Positions 33,719-43,851 are shown, counted from the first letter of the stretch. The stretch: 59,196 nucleotides of DNA from Stenotrophomonas maltophilia (GCF_004684085.1 NZ_SRHZ01000015.1:1-59196), one strand, 5' to 3'. The notes: generated by a model from the letters alone, not told the origin. A program made the numbers and translations.

Positions 33719-34950
33719 ATCGCAAGGGTGACAAATCGCTGATCGTTGGCCTGGACATCGGCACCTCCAAGGTGGTGGCGCTGGTGGGCGAGTATTCGCC
33801 GGGCAACCCGATCGAAGTGATCGGCATCGGCTCGCACGAATCGCGCGGGCTCAAGCGTGGCGTGGTGGTGGACATCGAATCGACCGTGCAGTCGATCCAG
33901 CGTGCGGTGGAAGAAGCCGAGCTGATGGCCGGCTGTGAGATCCGCTCGGTGTATGCCTCCATTTCCGGCAACCACGTGCAGTGCAAGAACTCGCCCGGCA
34001 TCGTGCCGATCCGCGACGGCGAAGTGACCTGGGGTGACCTGGATCGCGTGCTTGATGCGGCCAAGGCGGTGGCGATTCCGGCCGACCAGAAGATCCTGCA
34101 CGCGATCCCGCGCGAGTACGTGCTGGACGATTCGCAGGAAGGCATCCGCAACCCGGTCGGCATGACTGGCGTACGCCTGGAAGTGCATGCACACCTGGTG
34201 GTGTGCGCGCAGTCGGCCGCGGCCAACATCAGCAAGTGCGTGCAGCGCTGCGGCCTGCAGGTGGACGATCTGGTGCTGTCCTCGCTGGCCTCCAGCGTGG
34301 CGGTGCTGACCGCCGACGAGCGCGAGCTGGGCGTGGTGCTGGTCGACATGGGCGCCGGCACCACCGACATCGCGGTGTTCGTGCAGGGCGCGATCTGCCA
34401 CACCGCTTCGCTGCCGATCGCCGGCGACCACGTGACCAACGACATCGCGCACATGCTGCGCACGCCGACTCCGGAAGCCGAGCAGATCAAGGTGCGCTAC
34501 GCCTGCGCGCTGGCCCAGCTGGCCACTGCCGAAGAAAGCATCCAGGTGCCGTCGGTGGGCGACCGTCCGCCGCGCCGCATGCCGCGCCATTCGCTGGCGC
34601 AGGCGGTGCAGGGCCGTTACGAGGAAATCTTCGAGATGGTGCAGGCCGAACTGCGCCGCTCCGGCTTCGAGGAACTGGTGCGCGCCGGCATGGTGCTGAC
34701 CGGTGGCGCTTCGAAGATGGAAGGCGTGGTCGAACTGGCCGAGGAAATGCTGCAGATGCCGGTGCGCGTGGGCATCCCGCAGCACGTCACCGGCCTGGGC
34801 GAAGTGGTGGGCAACCCGGTGCACGCCACCGGTGTGGGCCTGCTGCTGATGGGCAGCCAGATCGAGCACCCGCGCCGGCCGTCGCTGCCGACCGGACGCG
34901 CGGGAAGCATGTTCAAGAAACTCAAGACCTGGTTCCGCGGCGAGTTCTGA
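33715..34950 (+). CDS. ftsA: Cell division protein FtsA
   Basis: A 411-residue actin-like ATPase that anchors FtsZ to the membrane. [18 protein letters not shown] (phosphate 1) at residues about 8-26, the 1C domain with [32 protein letters not shown] (phosphate 2), and [20 protein letters not shown] (adenosine). The last 15 residues [15 protein letters not shown] form the amphipathic membrane-targeting helix. ATGA overlap with ftsQ; 161 bases separate it from ftsZ, the first real gap in the cluster since mraZ apart from the 40-base murG-murC gap. Confidence 0.96.
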   Translation: MNRKGDKSLIVGLDIGTSKVVALVGEYSPGNPIEVIGIGSHESRGLKRGVVVDIESTVQSIQRAVEEAELMAGCEIRSVYASISGNHVQCKNSPGIVPIRDGEVTWGDLDRVLDAAKAVAIPADQKILHAIPREYVLDDSQEGIRNPVGMTGVRLEVHAHLVVCAQSAAANISKCVQRCGLQVDDLVLSSLASSVAVLTADERELGVVLVDMGAGTTDIAVFVQGAICHTASLPIAGDHVTNDIAHMLRTPTPEAEQIKVRYACALAQLATAEESIQVPSVGDRPPRRMPRHSLAQAVQGRYEEIFEMVQAELRRSGFEELVRAGMVLTGGASKMEGVVELAEEMLQMPVRVGIPQHVTGLGEVVGNPVHATGVGLLLMGSQIEHPRRPSLPTGRAGSMFKKLKTWFRGEF

Positions 34951-34983
34951 CGCAGAACCTGCACTACCCGGGCTCGCCCGGTT

Positions 34984-35018
34984 GCAACACCGGCAACACG
35001 ACGCAACACCGGCAACAC
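34984..35018 (+). repeat. Four tandem GCAACAC heptamers before ftsZ
   Basis: A 16-bp direct repeat (GCAACACCGGCAACAC at 34984-34999 and 35003-35018) is itself made of two GCAACAC units; heptamers begin at 34984, 34993, 35003 and 35012, spacings 9, 10 and 9. The spacing puts them on one helix face. They lie about 95 bases upstream of the ftsZ start. Confidence 0.55.
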
Positions 35019-35111
35019 ATAACCCACACAGCCGCAACGACGGCATGCAGCACGAAGGCAGGACGCCCGAAGGCCCATGCAATCGAAAGCGGATACAACG
35101 AGGACACGGAC

Positions 35112-36347
35112 ATGGCGCATTTTGAACTGATCGAAAAGATGGCACCCAATGCGGTGATCAAGGTTGTTGGCGTGGGCGGCGGCGGCGGCAATGCCGTGGC
35201 GCACATGGTCAACTCGGCAGTGGATGGCGTGGAATTCATCACCGCCAACACCGACTCGCAGGCCATCAAGAATTGTGGTGCCAAGCTGCAGCTGCAGCTG
35301 GGTACCAACGTGACCAAGGGCCTGGGCGCAGGCGCGAACCCGGAAGTCGGCCGTCAGGCCGCTCTGGAAGATCGTGAGCGCATCATGGACGCGCTGCAGG
35401 GTGCGGACATGGTGTTCATCACCGCCGGCATGGGCGGTGGCACCGGCACCGGCGCTGCACCGGTGGTGGCACAGCTGGCCAAGGAAATGGGCATCCTGAC
35501 CGTGGCCGTGGTCACCAAGCCGTTCCCGTTCGAAGGCCGTCGCCGCATGCAGGTCGCGCTGAAGGGCATCGAAGAACTGAGCCAGCACTGCGACTCGCTG
35601 ATCACCATCCCGAACGAGAAGCTGATCACCGTGCTGGGTCGCAACGCGACCATGATCCAGGCCTTCCGTGCCGCCAACGACGTGCTGCAGGGCGCCGTGC
35701 AGGGCATCGCCGACCTGATCGTGCGTCCGGGCCTGATCAACGTCGACTTCGCCGACGTGCGCACCGTCATGTCCGAAATGGGCCTGGCGATGATGGGTAC
35801 CGGCACCGCCCGTGGCGATGACCGCGCCCAGGCCGCTGCCGAATCGGCCATCCAGAACCCGCTGCTGGACGATGTGAACCTGGCCGGTGCCAACGGCATC
35901 CTGGTCAACATCACCGCCGGTGCCGACTTCACCATGGCCGAGTTCGACGAGATTGGCCGCACCATCGATGGCTTCGCCTCCGAAGACGCCACCGTGGTGG
36001 TGGGTACCGTGCTCGACCCGGACATGCAGGACGAAGTGCGCGTGACCGTGGTCGCCACTGGCCTGAACCGCGTGTCGGCCAGCAAGTCCCAGCGTCCGGG
36101 CGAGCGTGCGCCGATCAAGCTGGTCCGCAACGCCACCACCGGCCAGCCGGAATTCGGCGACTTCGACAATGGCGGCGACGCCGTGTCCAAGGCCGTGGGC
36201 GGCATGGGCCTGGGTCTGCGTCGTGCCAGCAGCGACACTGCGGCCGCTTCCACCCCGTCGGCCCCGGCGGCTTCGGCCCCGGCGGCGGCGGAACTGCCGA
36301 ACGATTACCTGGACATCCCGGCCTTCCTGCGCCGCCAGGCGGACTAA
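35112..36347 (+). CDS. ftsZ: Cell division GTPase FtsZ
   Basis: A 411-residue tubulin homologue that forms the Z ring. [15 protein letters not shown] near residues 19-33, [11 protein letters not shown], the tubulin signature [12 protein letters not shown] at about 106-117, and the T7 synergy loop [12 protein letters not shown] flexible linker rich in Ala, Ser and Pro (about residues 375-393) leads to the conserved C-terminal peptide [14 protein letters not shown], the docking site for FtsA and ZipA. GAGG precedes the ATG at 35112. A GC-rich stem CCCGGGG/CCCCGGG at 36356-36377 follows the stop. Confidence 0.97.
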   Translation: MAHFELIEKMAPNAVIKVVGVGGGGGNAVAHMVNSAVDGVEFITANTDSQAIKNCGAKLQLQLGTNVTKGLGAGANPEVGRQAALEDRERIMDALQGADMVFITAGMGGGTGTGAAPVVAQLAKEMGILTVAVVTKPFPFEGRRRMQVALKGIEELSQHCDSLITIPNEKLITVLGRNATMIQAFRAANDVLQGAVQGIADLIVRPGLINVDFADVRTVMSEMGLAMMGTGTARGDDRAQAAAESAIQNPLLDDVNLAGANGILVNITAGADFTMAEFDEIGRTIDGFASEDATVVVGTVLDPDMQDEVRVTVVATGLNRVSASKSQRPGERAPIKLVRNATTGQPEFGDFDNGGDAVSKAVGGMGLGLRRASSDTAAASTPSAPAASAPAAAELPNDYLDIPAFLRRQAD

Positions 36348-36539
36348 GCGGGCGGCCCGGGGCTTGTCCTCCCCGGGTTGCGCCACCATGTCCTGAAAAC
36401 GCGGGCGCCGGGCCAGGATGGGCCCGGCCGCCCTGCTTCACGCGCGTCCCATTGGCGCGCCGGTGTGTCCTGCCGGCGTTTCAGCAAGGGTAGGGGACCC
36501 TGCGTGTTAATCTAATGTGTCACTTCCGGTCCATCCCCC

Positions 36540-37451
36540 ATGATCCAGCAACGCACCCTCAAGAACACGATCCGCGCCACCGGCGTTGGCCTGCACAGCG
36601 GTGACAAGGTCTACATGACCCTGCGCCCGGCACCGGTCAACCATGGCATCGTGTTCCGCCGCGTGGACCTGGACCCGGTCGTGGAAGTGCCGGCCAAGGC
36701 CGAACTGGTCACCGAAGTGACCCTGTGCACCGGCCTGACCTGCAATGACGCGAAGATCCAGACCGTCGAACACCTGATGTCGGCATTGGCCGGCCTGGGT
36801 GTGGACAACATCATCGTCGAACTGTCCTCGGCCGAGCTGCCGATCATGGACGGTTCGGCCGGCCCGTTCGTGTTCCTGCTGCAGTCGGCAGGCATCGTGG
36901 AACAGGAGGCGCCGAAGCGCTTCATCCGCGTGCTGAAGACCGTGGAAGTGACCGAGGGCGACAAGGTCGCCAGCTTCACCCCGTACGAAGGCTACAAGCT
37001 GGGCTTCACCATCCAGTTCGACCACCCGATGATCCCGGCCAAGCAGTCGCGCCAGGAAATCGAGTTCTCGACGCTGGCCTACACCAAGGAAATCTCCCGC
37101 GCGCGCACCTTCGGCTTCATGCGCGACCTGGAGTACATGCGCGAACGCAACCTGGGCCTGGGCGGCTCGATGGACAATGCCATCGTGCTGGACGAGTTCC
37201 GCGTGCTCAACGAAGACGGCCTGCGCTATGCCGACGAATTCGTGCGCCACAAGATCCTGGATGCGATCGGCGACCTTTATCTGGCCGGCGGCCAGGTGCT
37301 GGGCGCCTACGAGGGCTTCAAATCCGGCCATGCGCTCAACAACAAGCTGGTGCGGGCGCTGATGGCAGACGCCACCGCCTGGGAATGGGTCAGCTTCGAC
37401 TCGCCGGCCACCCCGGATCCGGTCGAGTACGCGACTCCGGCGTACGCCTGA
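36540..37451 (+). CDS. lpxC: UDP-3-O-acyl-N-acetylglucosamine deacetylase
   Basis: A 303-residue zinc amidase, the committed step of lipid A synthesis. Motifs: [18 protein letters not shown] at the N-terminus, [16 protein letters not shown] (zinc histidine), [51 protein letters not shown] (zinc His and Asp) and [12 protein letters not shown]. Full length. A TCTAAT at 36511-36516 could be the -10 of its own promoter. The position directly after ftsZ is conserved in gammaproteobacteria. A clear terminator follows. Confidence 0.97.
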   Translation: MIQQRTLKNTIRATGVGLHSGDKVYMTLRPAPVNHGIVFRRVDLDPVVEVPAKAELVTEVTLCTGLTCNDAKIQTVEHLMSALAGLGVDNIIVELSSAELPIMDGSAGPFVFLLQSAGIVEQEAPKRFIRVLKTVEVTEGDKVASFTPYEGYKLGFTIQFDHPMIPAKQSRQEIEFSTLAYTKEISRARTFGFMRDLEYMRERNLGLGGSMDNAIVLDEFRVLNEDGLRYADEFVRHKILDAIGDLYLAGGQVLGAYEGFKSGHALNNKLVRALMADATAWEWVSFDSPATPDPVEYATPAYA

Positions 37452-37483
37452 TCTTTATAGGTTGTTGAATTGAAAGACAAAAG

Positions 37484-37512
37484 CGCCGCCTTCAAGGGCG
37501 GCGTTGTCGTTT
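37484..37512 (+). terminator. Rho-independent terminator of the dcw-lpxC block
   Basis: CGCCGCC-TTCAAG-GGCGGCG followed by TTGTCGTTT, 33 bases after the lpxC stop. The following 37513-37733 holds no gene that I can support; it is AT-richer around 37600-37630. Confidence 0.85.
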
Positions 37513-37733
37513 CAGGCGCTCGCCGCGCATTCAGTGCGCTTGAGGAGCGTCAAGGCGGGTTCGAGATCACGGTTTTGTGAACCTGTTGGATCGGAAGCCT
37601 GAATTTAACGTAGTTTTAACACCAATCTAACGACAGGACCCCGGATGGCAGCTAGGATGCGACCCGGCCCCCGAAATGTTTCACGCCGTGGTGACACGCG
37701 CGACGGGGAGCGGAGCCGGATGCTCCGTTGTCA

Positions 37734-38183
37734 TCAGGACCGCTTCTTCGGCTTTGAAGGAGCGTCCTGCAGGCAAGCCAAGGCGTCGCGTAGCCCTTTG
37801 TGCGTGGCGGCTGAAACTGCGTGGGGTCCATTCCGGTTGTCGAGCGCTGGGGAGCGCGTGGGAGTGGGAGACGCAGTCTTGATGGTCACCTTGGTGGCCT
37901 TCAGCCCGATGGAACGGGCCGCGTCGAGCAACTGGGCTTCGGCAAGCCGCAACTTGGCATGCCAGACCGGGGACTCGACGAGAAAAACGAGGTGTTCCCC
38001 GTCCACATTGGCAAGCCGGCAACGGCTGCGAAGAGGGGGCGGCAACTGGGGGCGCAACTGACGGTCCAGCGCGTCGAGCCACAAGGCACGCCGCAGCGGG
38101 TTCCCGCTTTTGTCAGCCATCACCGCATCCAGCGCCGGTTTCGGCTTGGAGGCGGGGCGAACGCTGGATTTCGGCTCAGACAT
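37734..38183 (-). CDS. dciA: DciA-type helicase loader (DUF721 protein)
   Basis: A 149-residue DUF721 protein. DciA is the ancestral loader/operator of the replicative helicase DnaB in bacteria without DnaC. The DUF721 domain occupies residues about 30-105 (LRRALWLDALDRQLRPQLPPPLRSRCRLAN, then HLVFLVESPVWHAKLRLAEAQLL), and the C-terminus is a basic, disordered tail ending KPKKRS. The position between lpxC and secA is the one known for dciA in other gammaproteobacteria and supports the call. The start is 12 bases from the divergent start of the M23 peptidase. Confidence 0.82.
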   Translation of the reverse strand: MSEPKSSVRPASKPKPALDAVMADKSGNPLRRALWLDALDRQLRPQLPPPLRSRCRLANVDGEHLVFLVESPVWHAKLRLAEAQLLDAARSIGLKATKVTIKTASPTPTRSPALDNRNGPHAVSAATHKGLRDALACLQDAPSKPKKRS

Positions 38184-38195
38184 GAAAACTCACTG

Positions 38196-39152
38196 ATGGC
38201 ATTCAAAAAGATCGTAATCAAAACGCGTGAAGGACAGGCCAAATCGTCGCCCATCGCGCGTTTGCGGTTCTATTTCGAGGACCGCCCCCGCGCCCTGCTG
38301 GGCAGCGTGCTCGGGGTAGGCTGCATTATCGGCCTTGCCGGCGGCATTGGCGCGAGCGCGCTGAATGATTCGCGCCTGCAGGCCAAGGTCGAGCGACAGG
38401 ACGCGGAGCTGGCCAAGGTCCGGCGCGACGCGCAGACCCAGGTCAACGCGCTGGCGGCCCGCCTCGGCGAGCTGCAGGCCCAGGCTACCCGCCTGAACGC
38501 CCTCGGCGAACGGCTGACCCAGATGGGCAAGCTGGAAGACGGCGAATTCGACTTCAACGAGACCCCCGGCCTGGGTGACGGCGATGCTGGTGGCCCGACC
38601 ACCGACATCCCGGTCAAGGACGTCAACGCCGACTTACAGGTGCTGGAGCAGCGCTTCGCTGCTTCAGGCCGCCAGTTGTCGGTGATGGAATCGCTGATGT
38701 TCGACCACCAGCTGCAGCAGAACGCCGTGCCGTCGCGCATGCCGATCCGCAACAGCTATGTGACCTCCGGCTTCGGTACCCGTGCCGACCCGTTCGGCCG
38801 CGGTGCCGCCACCCACAAGGGCATGGATTTCCACGCCAGGGTCGGTGACCCGGTGATGGCCGTGGCCGAAGGCGTGGTCAGCTTCTCCGGCGTGAAGGGC
38901 GGCTACGGCAACGTGGTCGACGTCGACCACGGTAACGGCTACGTCACCCGCTACGCGCACAATTCGCGCCTGGTGGTGAAGGTGGGCGACCTGGTCCGCG
39001 CAGGGCAGGAAGTGGCCAAGGCCGGTTCCACCGGCCGTTCGACCGGCGCCCACGTGCACTTCGAGGTGTGGGAAAACGGCAACGTGGTCAACCCGCGCAA
39101 GTTCCTGGGCGACGGCGGCAACACGCCGGTCGGTCGCATCAGCCGCGGCTGA
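38196..39152 (+). CDS. M23 family metallopeptidase, membrane anchored
   Basis: A 318-residue LytM/lysostaphin-type endopeptidase acting on peptidoglycan cross-links. Cytoplasmic tail of about 33 residues, membrane helix at about 34-52 (LLGSVLGVGCIIGLAGGIGASAL), a coiled coil (DSRLQAKVERQDAELAKVRRDA, to about 105), then the peptidase domain with THKGMDF (first zinc His and Asp) and AHVHFEVW (second zinc site). The catalytic residues look complete, so it may be an active hydrolase rather than a degenerate activator. The TGA is followed by a GGGGTCAG palindrome. Divergent from dciA with only 12 intervening bases. Confidence 0.92.
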   Translation: MAFKKIVIKTREGQAKSSPIARLRFYFEDRPRALLGSVLGVGCIIGLAGGIGASALNDSRLQAKVERQDAELAKVRRDAQTQVNALAARLGELQAQATRLNALGERLTQMGKLEDGEFDFNETPGLGDGDAGGPTTDIPVKDVNADLQVLEQRFAASGRQLSVMESLMFDHQLQQNAVPSRMPIRNSYVTSGFGTRADPFGRGAATHKGMDFHARVGDPVMAVAEGVVSFSGVKGGYGNVVDVDHGNGYVTRYAHNSRLVVKVGDLVRAGQEVAKAGSTGRSTGAHVHFEVWENGNVVNPRKFLGDGGNTPVGRISRG

Positions 39153-39162
39153 ACCCGGGTCT

Positions 39163-39204
39163 GGGGTCAGAGCCCTTTCGCTGTGGCGAAAGGGATCCGA
39201 CCCC
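39163..39204. repeat. GGGGTCAGA palindrome, copy 3
   Basis: GGGGTCAGAGCCCTTTCGC-TGTG-GCGAAAGGGATCCGACCCC, downstream of the M23 gene. The inner arms match the copy inside the NRDE gene; the outer arms match all three copies. Confidence 0.8.
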
Positions 39205-39281
39205 GTATCCGTGTTTCTTTGCCGAATCCGGGGCGATCACGACCCGATCGGCGCTTGAAACCTCAGCCGCCCGTCCCAAGC

Positions 39282-39322
39282 TACAATGGGTGTTGCCATC
39301 GACAGGGCGCCAGGCGCCCTGT
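39282..39322 (+). promoter_or_regulatory. secA -10 element and leader hairpin
   Basis: TACAAT (39282-39287) is a good -10; TTGAAA at 39255-39260 is 21 bases upstream, too far for a standard pair. Directly after the inferred start comes ACAGGGCGC-CAG-GCGCCCTGT (39302-39322) followed by TTCGTTT, which looks like an intrinsic terminator inside the secA leader. Confidence 0.5.
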
Positions 39323-39389
39323 TTCGTTTGCGGCGGACGGATCCCAAGGGGGAGGCCGGGCGTCGTGTCCATCCAACCCGGTTCCTTCA

Positions 39390-42122
39390 ATGATCAACAG
39401 CCTGCTTACCCGCGTATTTGGCAGTCGTAACGAACGACAGCTGCGCCAGCTCAACCGCATCGTCGCCAAGATCAATGCGCTGGAGCCGGAGATCGAGAAG
39501 CTTTCCGACGAGCAGCTTCAGGCCAAGACGCCGGAGTTCAAGCAGCGCATCGCCGATGGTGAAGCCCTGGACAAGGTGCTGCCGGAAGCGTTCGCGGTCT
39601 GCCGCGAGGCCGGTCGCCGCGTGCTGGGCATGCGCCACTACGACGTGCAGCTGATCGGCGGCATGGTGCTTCACCTGGGCAAGATCGCAGAAATGCGCAC
39701 CGGTGAAGGCAAGACCCTGGTGGCGACCCTGCCGGTGTACCTCAACGCGCTGGAAGGCAAGGGCGTGCATGTGGTCACCGTGAACGACTACCTGGCCCGC
39801 CGCGATGCCGCGCAGATGGGCAAGCTGTACAACTGGCTGGGCCTGAGCGTGGGCGTGGTGTACCCGGGCATGCCGCACAGCGACAAGCGCGAAGCCTATG
39901 CCTCGGACATCACCTACGGCACCAACAACGAATTCGGTTTCGACTACCTGCGCGACAACATGGCGCTGTCCAAGGCCGACCGCTACCAGCGCGGCCTGCA
40001 CTACGCCATCGTCGACGAAGTCGACTCCATCCTGATCGATGAAGCACGCACCCCGCTGATCATCTCCGGCCCGGCCGATGACTCCCCGGAGCTGTACATC
40101 CGGGTCAACCGCGTCGTGCCGAACCTGGTCAAGCAGGACGTGGAAGACGGCGAAGGCGACTTCTGGGTCGACGAAAAGGGCAAGCAGGTGCACCTGTCCG
40201 AAGCGGGCATGGAGCACGCCGAGCAGCTGCTGGTCGAGGCCGGCATCCTCAATGCCGAGACCGAAGGCCTGTACGCACCGCAGAACCTGACGGTGGTCCA
40301 CCACCTCAACGCCGCGCTGCGCGCGCACGCGATCTACCAGCGTGACGTGGACTACATCGTGCGCGACGGCGAAGTGGTCATCGTCGATGAGTTCACCGGC
40401 CGCACCCTGTCCGGCCGTCGCTGGTCCGATGGCCTGCACCAGGCGGTGGAAGCGAAGGAAGGCGTGCCGGTCCAGCGCGAGAACCAGACGCTGGCCAGCA
40501 TCACCTTCCAGAACCTGTTCCGCATGTACAAGAAGCTGTCCGGCATGACCGGTACGGCCGATACCGAAGCGTTCGAGTTCCAGAGCATCTACGGCCTGGA
40601 AGTGGTGGTGATCCCGACCAACCGCCCGACCATCCGCAAGGACAGCCCGGACCAGGTGTTCCTCAACCGCAAGGGCAAGTTCAATGCGGTGCTGGCCGAC
40701 ATCGAAGAGTGCGCCAAGCGCGGCCAGCCGGTGCTGGTGGGTACCACCTCGATCGAAACCTCGGAAATGCTGTCCGAGCACCTGAGCAAGGCGGGCGTGA
40801 AGCACGAAGTGCTCAACGCCAAGCAGCATGACCGCGAAGCGACCATCGTCGCCAATGCCGGTCGTCCGGCCGCGGTCACCATCGCCACCAACATGGCCGG
40901 CCGTGGTACCGACATCGTGCTGGGTGGTTCGCTGGAAGCGGAAATCCACGAACTGGGCGAAGACGCAACCGACGCGCAGAAGGCTGCGGTCAAGGCCGAA
41001 TGGCAGAAGCGCCATGACGCGGTGAAGGCTGCGGGCGGCCTGCATATCGTCGGTACCGAGCGCCACGAGTCGCGTCGTATCGACAACCAGCTGCGTGGCC
41101 GTTCCGGTCGCCAGGGTGACCCGGGCTCGTCCCGTTTCTACCTGTCGCTGGAAGACAACCTGATGCGCATCTTCGCCTCCGACTGGGTGCAGAAGGCCAT
41201 GCGCATGATGGGCATGAAGGAAGACGACGTCATCGAAGACCGTCTGGTCAGCCGCCAGATCGAAAAGGCGCAGCGCAAGGTCGAAGCCCACAACTTCGAC
41301 ATCCGCAAGAACCTGCTGGACTTCGACGACGTCAACAACGATCAGCGCAAGGTGATCTACGCCCAGCGCGACGAACTGCTGGACGCCGAGTCGGTGAAGG
41401 ACAACGTCGACGGCATCCGCGACGACGTGATCTTCGACATCGTCGCCCGCTTCGTGCCGCCGAACTCGATCGACGAGCAGTGGGACCTGCGTGGCCTGGA
41501 AGCGACCCTGGAGTCGGACTTCGGCCTGCAGATGTCCTTGACCGACCTGGTCAAATCGCACGAAGAACTGGATGCCGAAGCCATCACCGCCAAGGTGCAG
41601 GAACGCGTCAACCAGCACTTCGCCGAGAAGGAAGCCGGCGTGGGCGAAGAGACCATGCGCGCGCTGGAGAAGCACGTGATGCTGACCGTGCTGGACCAGA
41701 GCTGGAAGGAGCACCTGGCCCGCATGGATTACCTGCGCCAGGGCATCTACCTGCGCGGTTATGCGCAGAAGCAGCCGAAGCAGGAGTACAAGAAGGAAGC
41801 CTTCGAGCTGTTCTCGGACATGCTGGAGAACGTCAAGCGCGAAGTGGTGACCCTGCTGTCGCGCGTGCGCATCCGCAGCGACGAGGAAGTGCAGGCCCTG
41901 GAAGCGGCCGAGCGCCAGCAGGTCGAAGCCCGCCTGAGCCAGTCGCAGTTCCAGCACCAGGACGTTGGCAGCTACAGCGCCGACGAGGAAGCTGCGCAGG
42001 TGCAGGCCGCCCAGCAGGGCATCGCACAGGTGCAGCGCGACGAGCCGAAGATCGGCCGCAACGATCCATGCCCCTGCGGCAGTGGCAAGAAGTACAAGCA
42101 CTGCCACGGCCAGCTGAGCTGA
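39390..42122 (+). CDS. secA: Preprotein translocase ATPase SecA
   Basis: A 910-residue motor that drives unfolded proteins through SecYEG. Walker [10 protein letters not shown] near residue 103, the [12 protein letters not shown] box near 209, [13 protein letters not shown], the second nucleotide domain with [14 protein letters not shown] and [19 protein letters not shown], the helical scaffold and wing. The last 17 residues carry the zinc-binding [14 protein letters not shown] motif for SecB and ribosome contact. ATG 39390; the longer open frame upstream crosses the promoter and leader. No secM-like gene is seen upstream. Confidence 0.97.
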   Translation: MINSLLTRVFGSRNERQLRQLNRIVAKINALEPEIEKLSDEQLQAKTPEFKQRIADGEALDKVLPEAFAVCREAGRRVLGMRHYDVQLIGGMVLHLGKIAEMRTGEGKTLVATLPVYLNALEGKGVHVVTVNDYLARRDAAQMGKLYNWLGLSVGVVYPGMPHSDKREAYASDITYGTNNEFGFDYLRDNMALSKADRYQRGLHYAIVDEVDSILIDEARTPLIISGPADDSPELYIRVNRVVPNLVKQDVEDGEGDFWVDEKGKQVHLSEAGMEHAEQLLVEAGILNAETEGLYAPQNLTVVHHLNAALRAHAIYQRDVDYIVRDGEVVIVDEFTGRTLSGRRWSDGLHQAVEAKEGVPVQRENQTLASITFQNLFRMYKKLSGMTGTADTEAFEFQSIYGLEVVVIPTNRPTIRKDSPDQVFLNRKGKFNAVLADIEECAKRGQPVLVGTTSIETSEMLSEHLSKAGVKHEVLNAKQHDREATIVANAGRPAAVTIATNMAGRGTDIVLGGSLEAEIHELGEDATDAQKAAVKAEWQKRHDAVKAAGGLHIVGTERHESRRIDNQLRGRSGRQGDPGSSRFYLSLEDNLMRIFASDWVQKAMRMMGMKEDDVIEDRLVSRQIEKAQRKVEAHNFDIRKNLLDFDDVNNDQRKVIYAQRDELLDAESVKDNVDGIRDDVIFDIVARFVPPNSIDEQWDLRGLEATLESDFGLQMSLTDLVKSHEELDAEAITAKVQERVNQHFAEKEAGVGEETMRALEKHVMLTVLDQSWKEHLARMDYLRQGIYLRGYAQKQPKQEYKKEAFELFSDMLENVKREVVTLLSRVRIRSDEEVQALEAAERQQVEARLSQSQFQHQDVGSYSADEEAAQVQAAQQGIAQVQRDEPKIGRNDPCPCGSGKKYKHCHGQLS

Positions 42123-42130
42123 CCTCGAAG

Positions 42131-42157
42131 AACCCCGCGAAAGCGGGGTTTTTCTTT
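42131..42157 (+). terminator. Rho-independent terminator of secA
   Basis: AACCCCGC-GAAA-GCGGGGTT followed by TTTCTTT, within ten bases of the secA stop. A textbook example. Confidence 0.95.
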
Positions 42158-42222
42158 GGCCGCGGAGGATCCCGCCGGTACCGTGATTGCGCCGGTCGCC
42201 CTGTTCTGGGCATTCTTCCCCC

Positions 42223-43179
42223 ATGCCTTCCCCCACCCGATCGATCCACGTTGTGGCCGCCGTCATCACCGACGCCCGTGGCCGCGTGCTGCTCAACCGC
42301 CGTACCGAGAACCGCGACATGGCCGGCCTGTGGGAATTCCCCGGCGGCAAACGCGAATCCGGCGAAACCTCCGAACAGGCGCTGGTGCGTGAACTGCGCG
42401 AGGAACTGGGTATCGAGGCCGATGTTGGCGAGTGGCTGATGGACGTGCCGCAGCGTTACCCGGACAAGCACCTGACCCTGGAAGTGCGCCATGTGCGCAG
42501 CTGGAAGGGCACCCCCCGTGGGCGCGAAGGCCAGGCGATCACCTGGGTAGCACCGGACAAGCTGGGCCGCTACTCGATGCCGCCGGCCGACCTGCCGGTG
42601 GTGGCCGCTTTGCGCCAGCCCGACAGCTACCTGATCACGCCGGCGCCGGCCGACGATGGCAGTGGCGTGCAGCATTGGCATGAGCAGCTGCAGCGCGCAG
42701 TGGGCGCGGGCCAGCAGCGCATCCAGCTGCGCTTGCCACCGGCACATCCACAGCGGCAGGCGATGCTGGAACAGGCCCTGCGCACGCATCGGCGCAGCGG
42801 CGTGCAGTGGCTGCTCAATCGCGATATTGAACTGGCGCGCGCACTGGGCGTGGGCGTGCACCTGGGCAGCGAACAACTGTTGGAGCTGGACAAACGCCCG
42901 CTTCCCGAGGGGCAGCTGGTTGCCGCGTCCTGTCATGACCTGCAGCAGCTGCAGGCCGCGCAGCGGCTGGGGTGTGATTTTGCGGTGCTGGGCCCGGTAC
43001 AGGCCACGGCCAGCCATCCCGATGCCGTGCCGCTGGGCTGGGATGCCTTTGCCGAGCTGCGTGCGCAGGTGTCATTGCCGATCTACGCACTGGGCGGCAT
43101 GGGCAGCGGCCATATCGCCGAGGCGCGCCGCCACGGCGGGCAGGGCATCGCCGCGATTCGCGCGCTCTGGCCGGAGTAA
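42223..43179 (+). CDS. mutT: Nudix hydrolase fused to a thiamine-phosphate-synthase-like domain (MutT)
   Basis: A 318-residue two-domain protein. Residues 1-130 are a MutT-type Nudix domain with the complete Nudix box (FPGGKRESGETSEQALVREL, then REELGI), expected to hydrolyse 8-oxo-dGTP. Residues about 135-318 have the TIM-barrel fold of ThiE/TenI (VQWLLNRDIELARALGVGVHLGS, CDFAVLGPVQATASHP, LPIYALGGMGSGHIAEA). This fusion is widespread in gammaproteobacteria. Whether the barrel makes thiamine phosphate is unknown: I do not see the full ThiE phosphate and pyrophosphate motif set. The start at 42223 lacks a good ribosome site. It stands right after the secA terminator, so must have its own promoter. 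Confidence 0.92.
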   Translation: MPSPTRSIHVVAAVITDARGRVLLNRRTENRDMAGLWEFPGGKRESGETSEQALVRELREELGIEADVGEWLMDVPQRYPDKHLTLEVRHVRSWKGTPRGREGQAITWVAPDKLGRYSMPPADLPVVAALRQPDSYLITPAPADDGSGVQHWHEQLQRAVGAGQQRIQLRLPPAHPQRQAMLEQALRTHRRSGVQWLLNRDIELARALGVGVHLGSEQLLELDKRPLPEGQLVAASCHDLQQLQAAQRLGCDFAVLGPVQATASHPDAVPLGWDAFAELRAQVSLPIYALGGMGSGHIAEARRHGGQGIAAIRALWPE

Positions 43180-43190
43180 AGCTGCTTCGC

Positions 43191-43255
43191 TCGCCGGGCA
43201 TGGCCCGGCGCTACCGTGTGGAACGAAGGCAGTAGATCCACGCCATGCGTGGATG
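43191..43255. repeat. Two SMAG elements, opposite orientation
   Basis: TCGCCGGGC-ATG-GCCCGGCG-CTAC (43191-43214, minus) and GTAGATCCACGCC-ATG-CGTGGAT (43232-43255, plus) lie between two convergent genes. Confidence 0.85.
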
Positions 43256-43266
43256 GATGTTCGCGA

Positions 43267-43851
43267 TCACAGCGTGATCCAGAAACACCCATATTGCCGC
43301 CGCAGCCCCAGCACCGTGGACGCACGCGCCGCGCTGCCGGGCAGCGTCTGCTCCAGGCGCAGGCCGATCGGATGCCGCGCCACAGAGGCCACGGGATCGG
43401 ATCCCTGCGCAGCAGGGCTCTGGCCCTCATCCTGCGATTGCGGCAGCGCCTGCGAGGGATACACCGGCACCACGTCCACCAACGGCCGCCGCGCCAACGA
43501 TTCCAGTTGGCCCAGGATGCGCTGTGCGCCGGCGTCGGAGACCGCGCCCCACAGGTACAGCGAGGACAGCCGGTTCACATCGTTGCCGGAAATACCGTTG
43601 CGCAAAGCCTCCACCAGCTCGCTCAGCCGGCGCGGGCAGCGCGCGCCCAGCGTGTCGCGTGGCAGGGTGTTGCCGGTGGCTGCGGGTGGTGGCAACCGCG
43701 ACCGCGCACCCAGGCTGTCGCAGGGCCGGTCGGTATACACGCTCTGGCCCTGGGCATCGGTGCAGCGGTTCAGGCGCGTGGACTGCGCATGGGCAGTGCT
43801 CGACAGCGACCACAGCAGCAACAGCATCAGCAGGAAGAAAAACCGGTTCAT
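43267..43851 (-). CDS. DUF4124 domain-containing secreted protein
   Basis: A 194-residue exported protein. Signal peptide residues 1-22 (FFFLLMLLLLWSLSSTAHA, cleaved before QSTRL). Immediately after is the DUF4124 motif: RCTDAQGQSVYTDRPCDSLG, with two cysteines that probably pair. The rest is low-complexity and Pro/Ala/Arg-rich, with a further cysteine at RCPRRL and one near the C-terminus. DUF4124 proteins are common in Xanthomonadaceae; function unknown. No good ribosome site precedes the ATG. Convergent with mutT. Confidence 0.8.
   Translation of the reverse strand: MNRFFFLLMLLLLWSLSSTAHAQSTRLNRCTDAQGQSVYTDRPCDSLGARSRLPPPAATGNTLPRDTLGARCPRRLSELVEALRNGISGNDVNRLSSLYLWGAVSDAGAQRILGQLESLARRPLVDVVPVYPSQALPQSQDEGQSPAAQGSDPVASVARHPIGLRLEQTLPGSAARASTVLGLRRQYGCFWITL

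Noticed and set aside
39387..42350. A 987-codon minus-strand frame spanning secA
   Set aside because: Complementary to SecA, whose motifs are all intact; long antisense frames are expected at this GC content.
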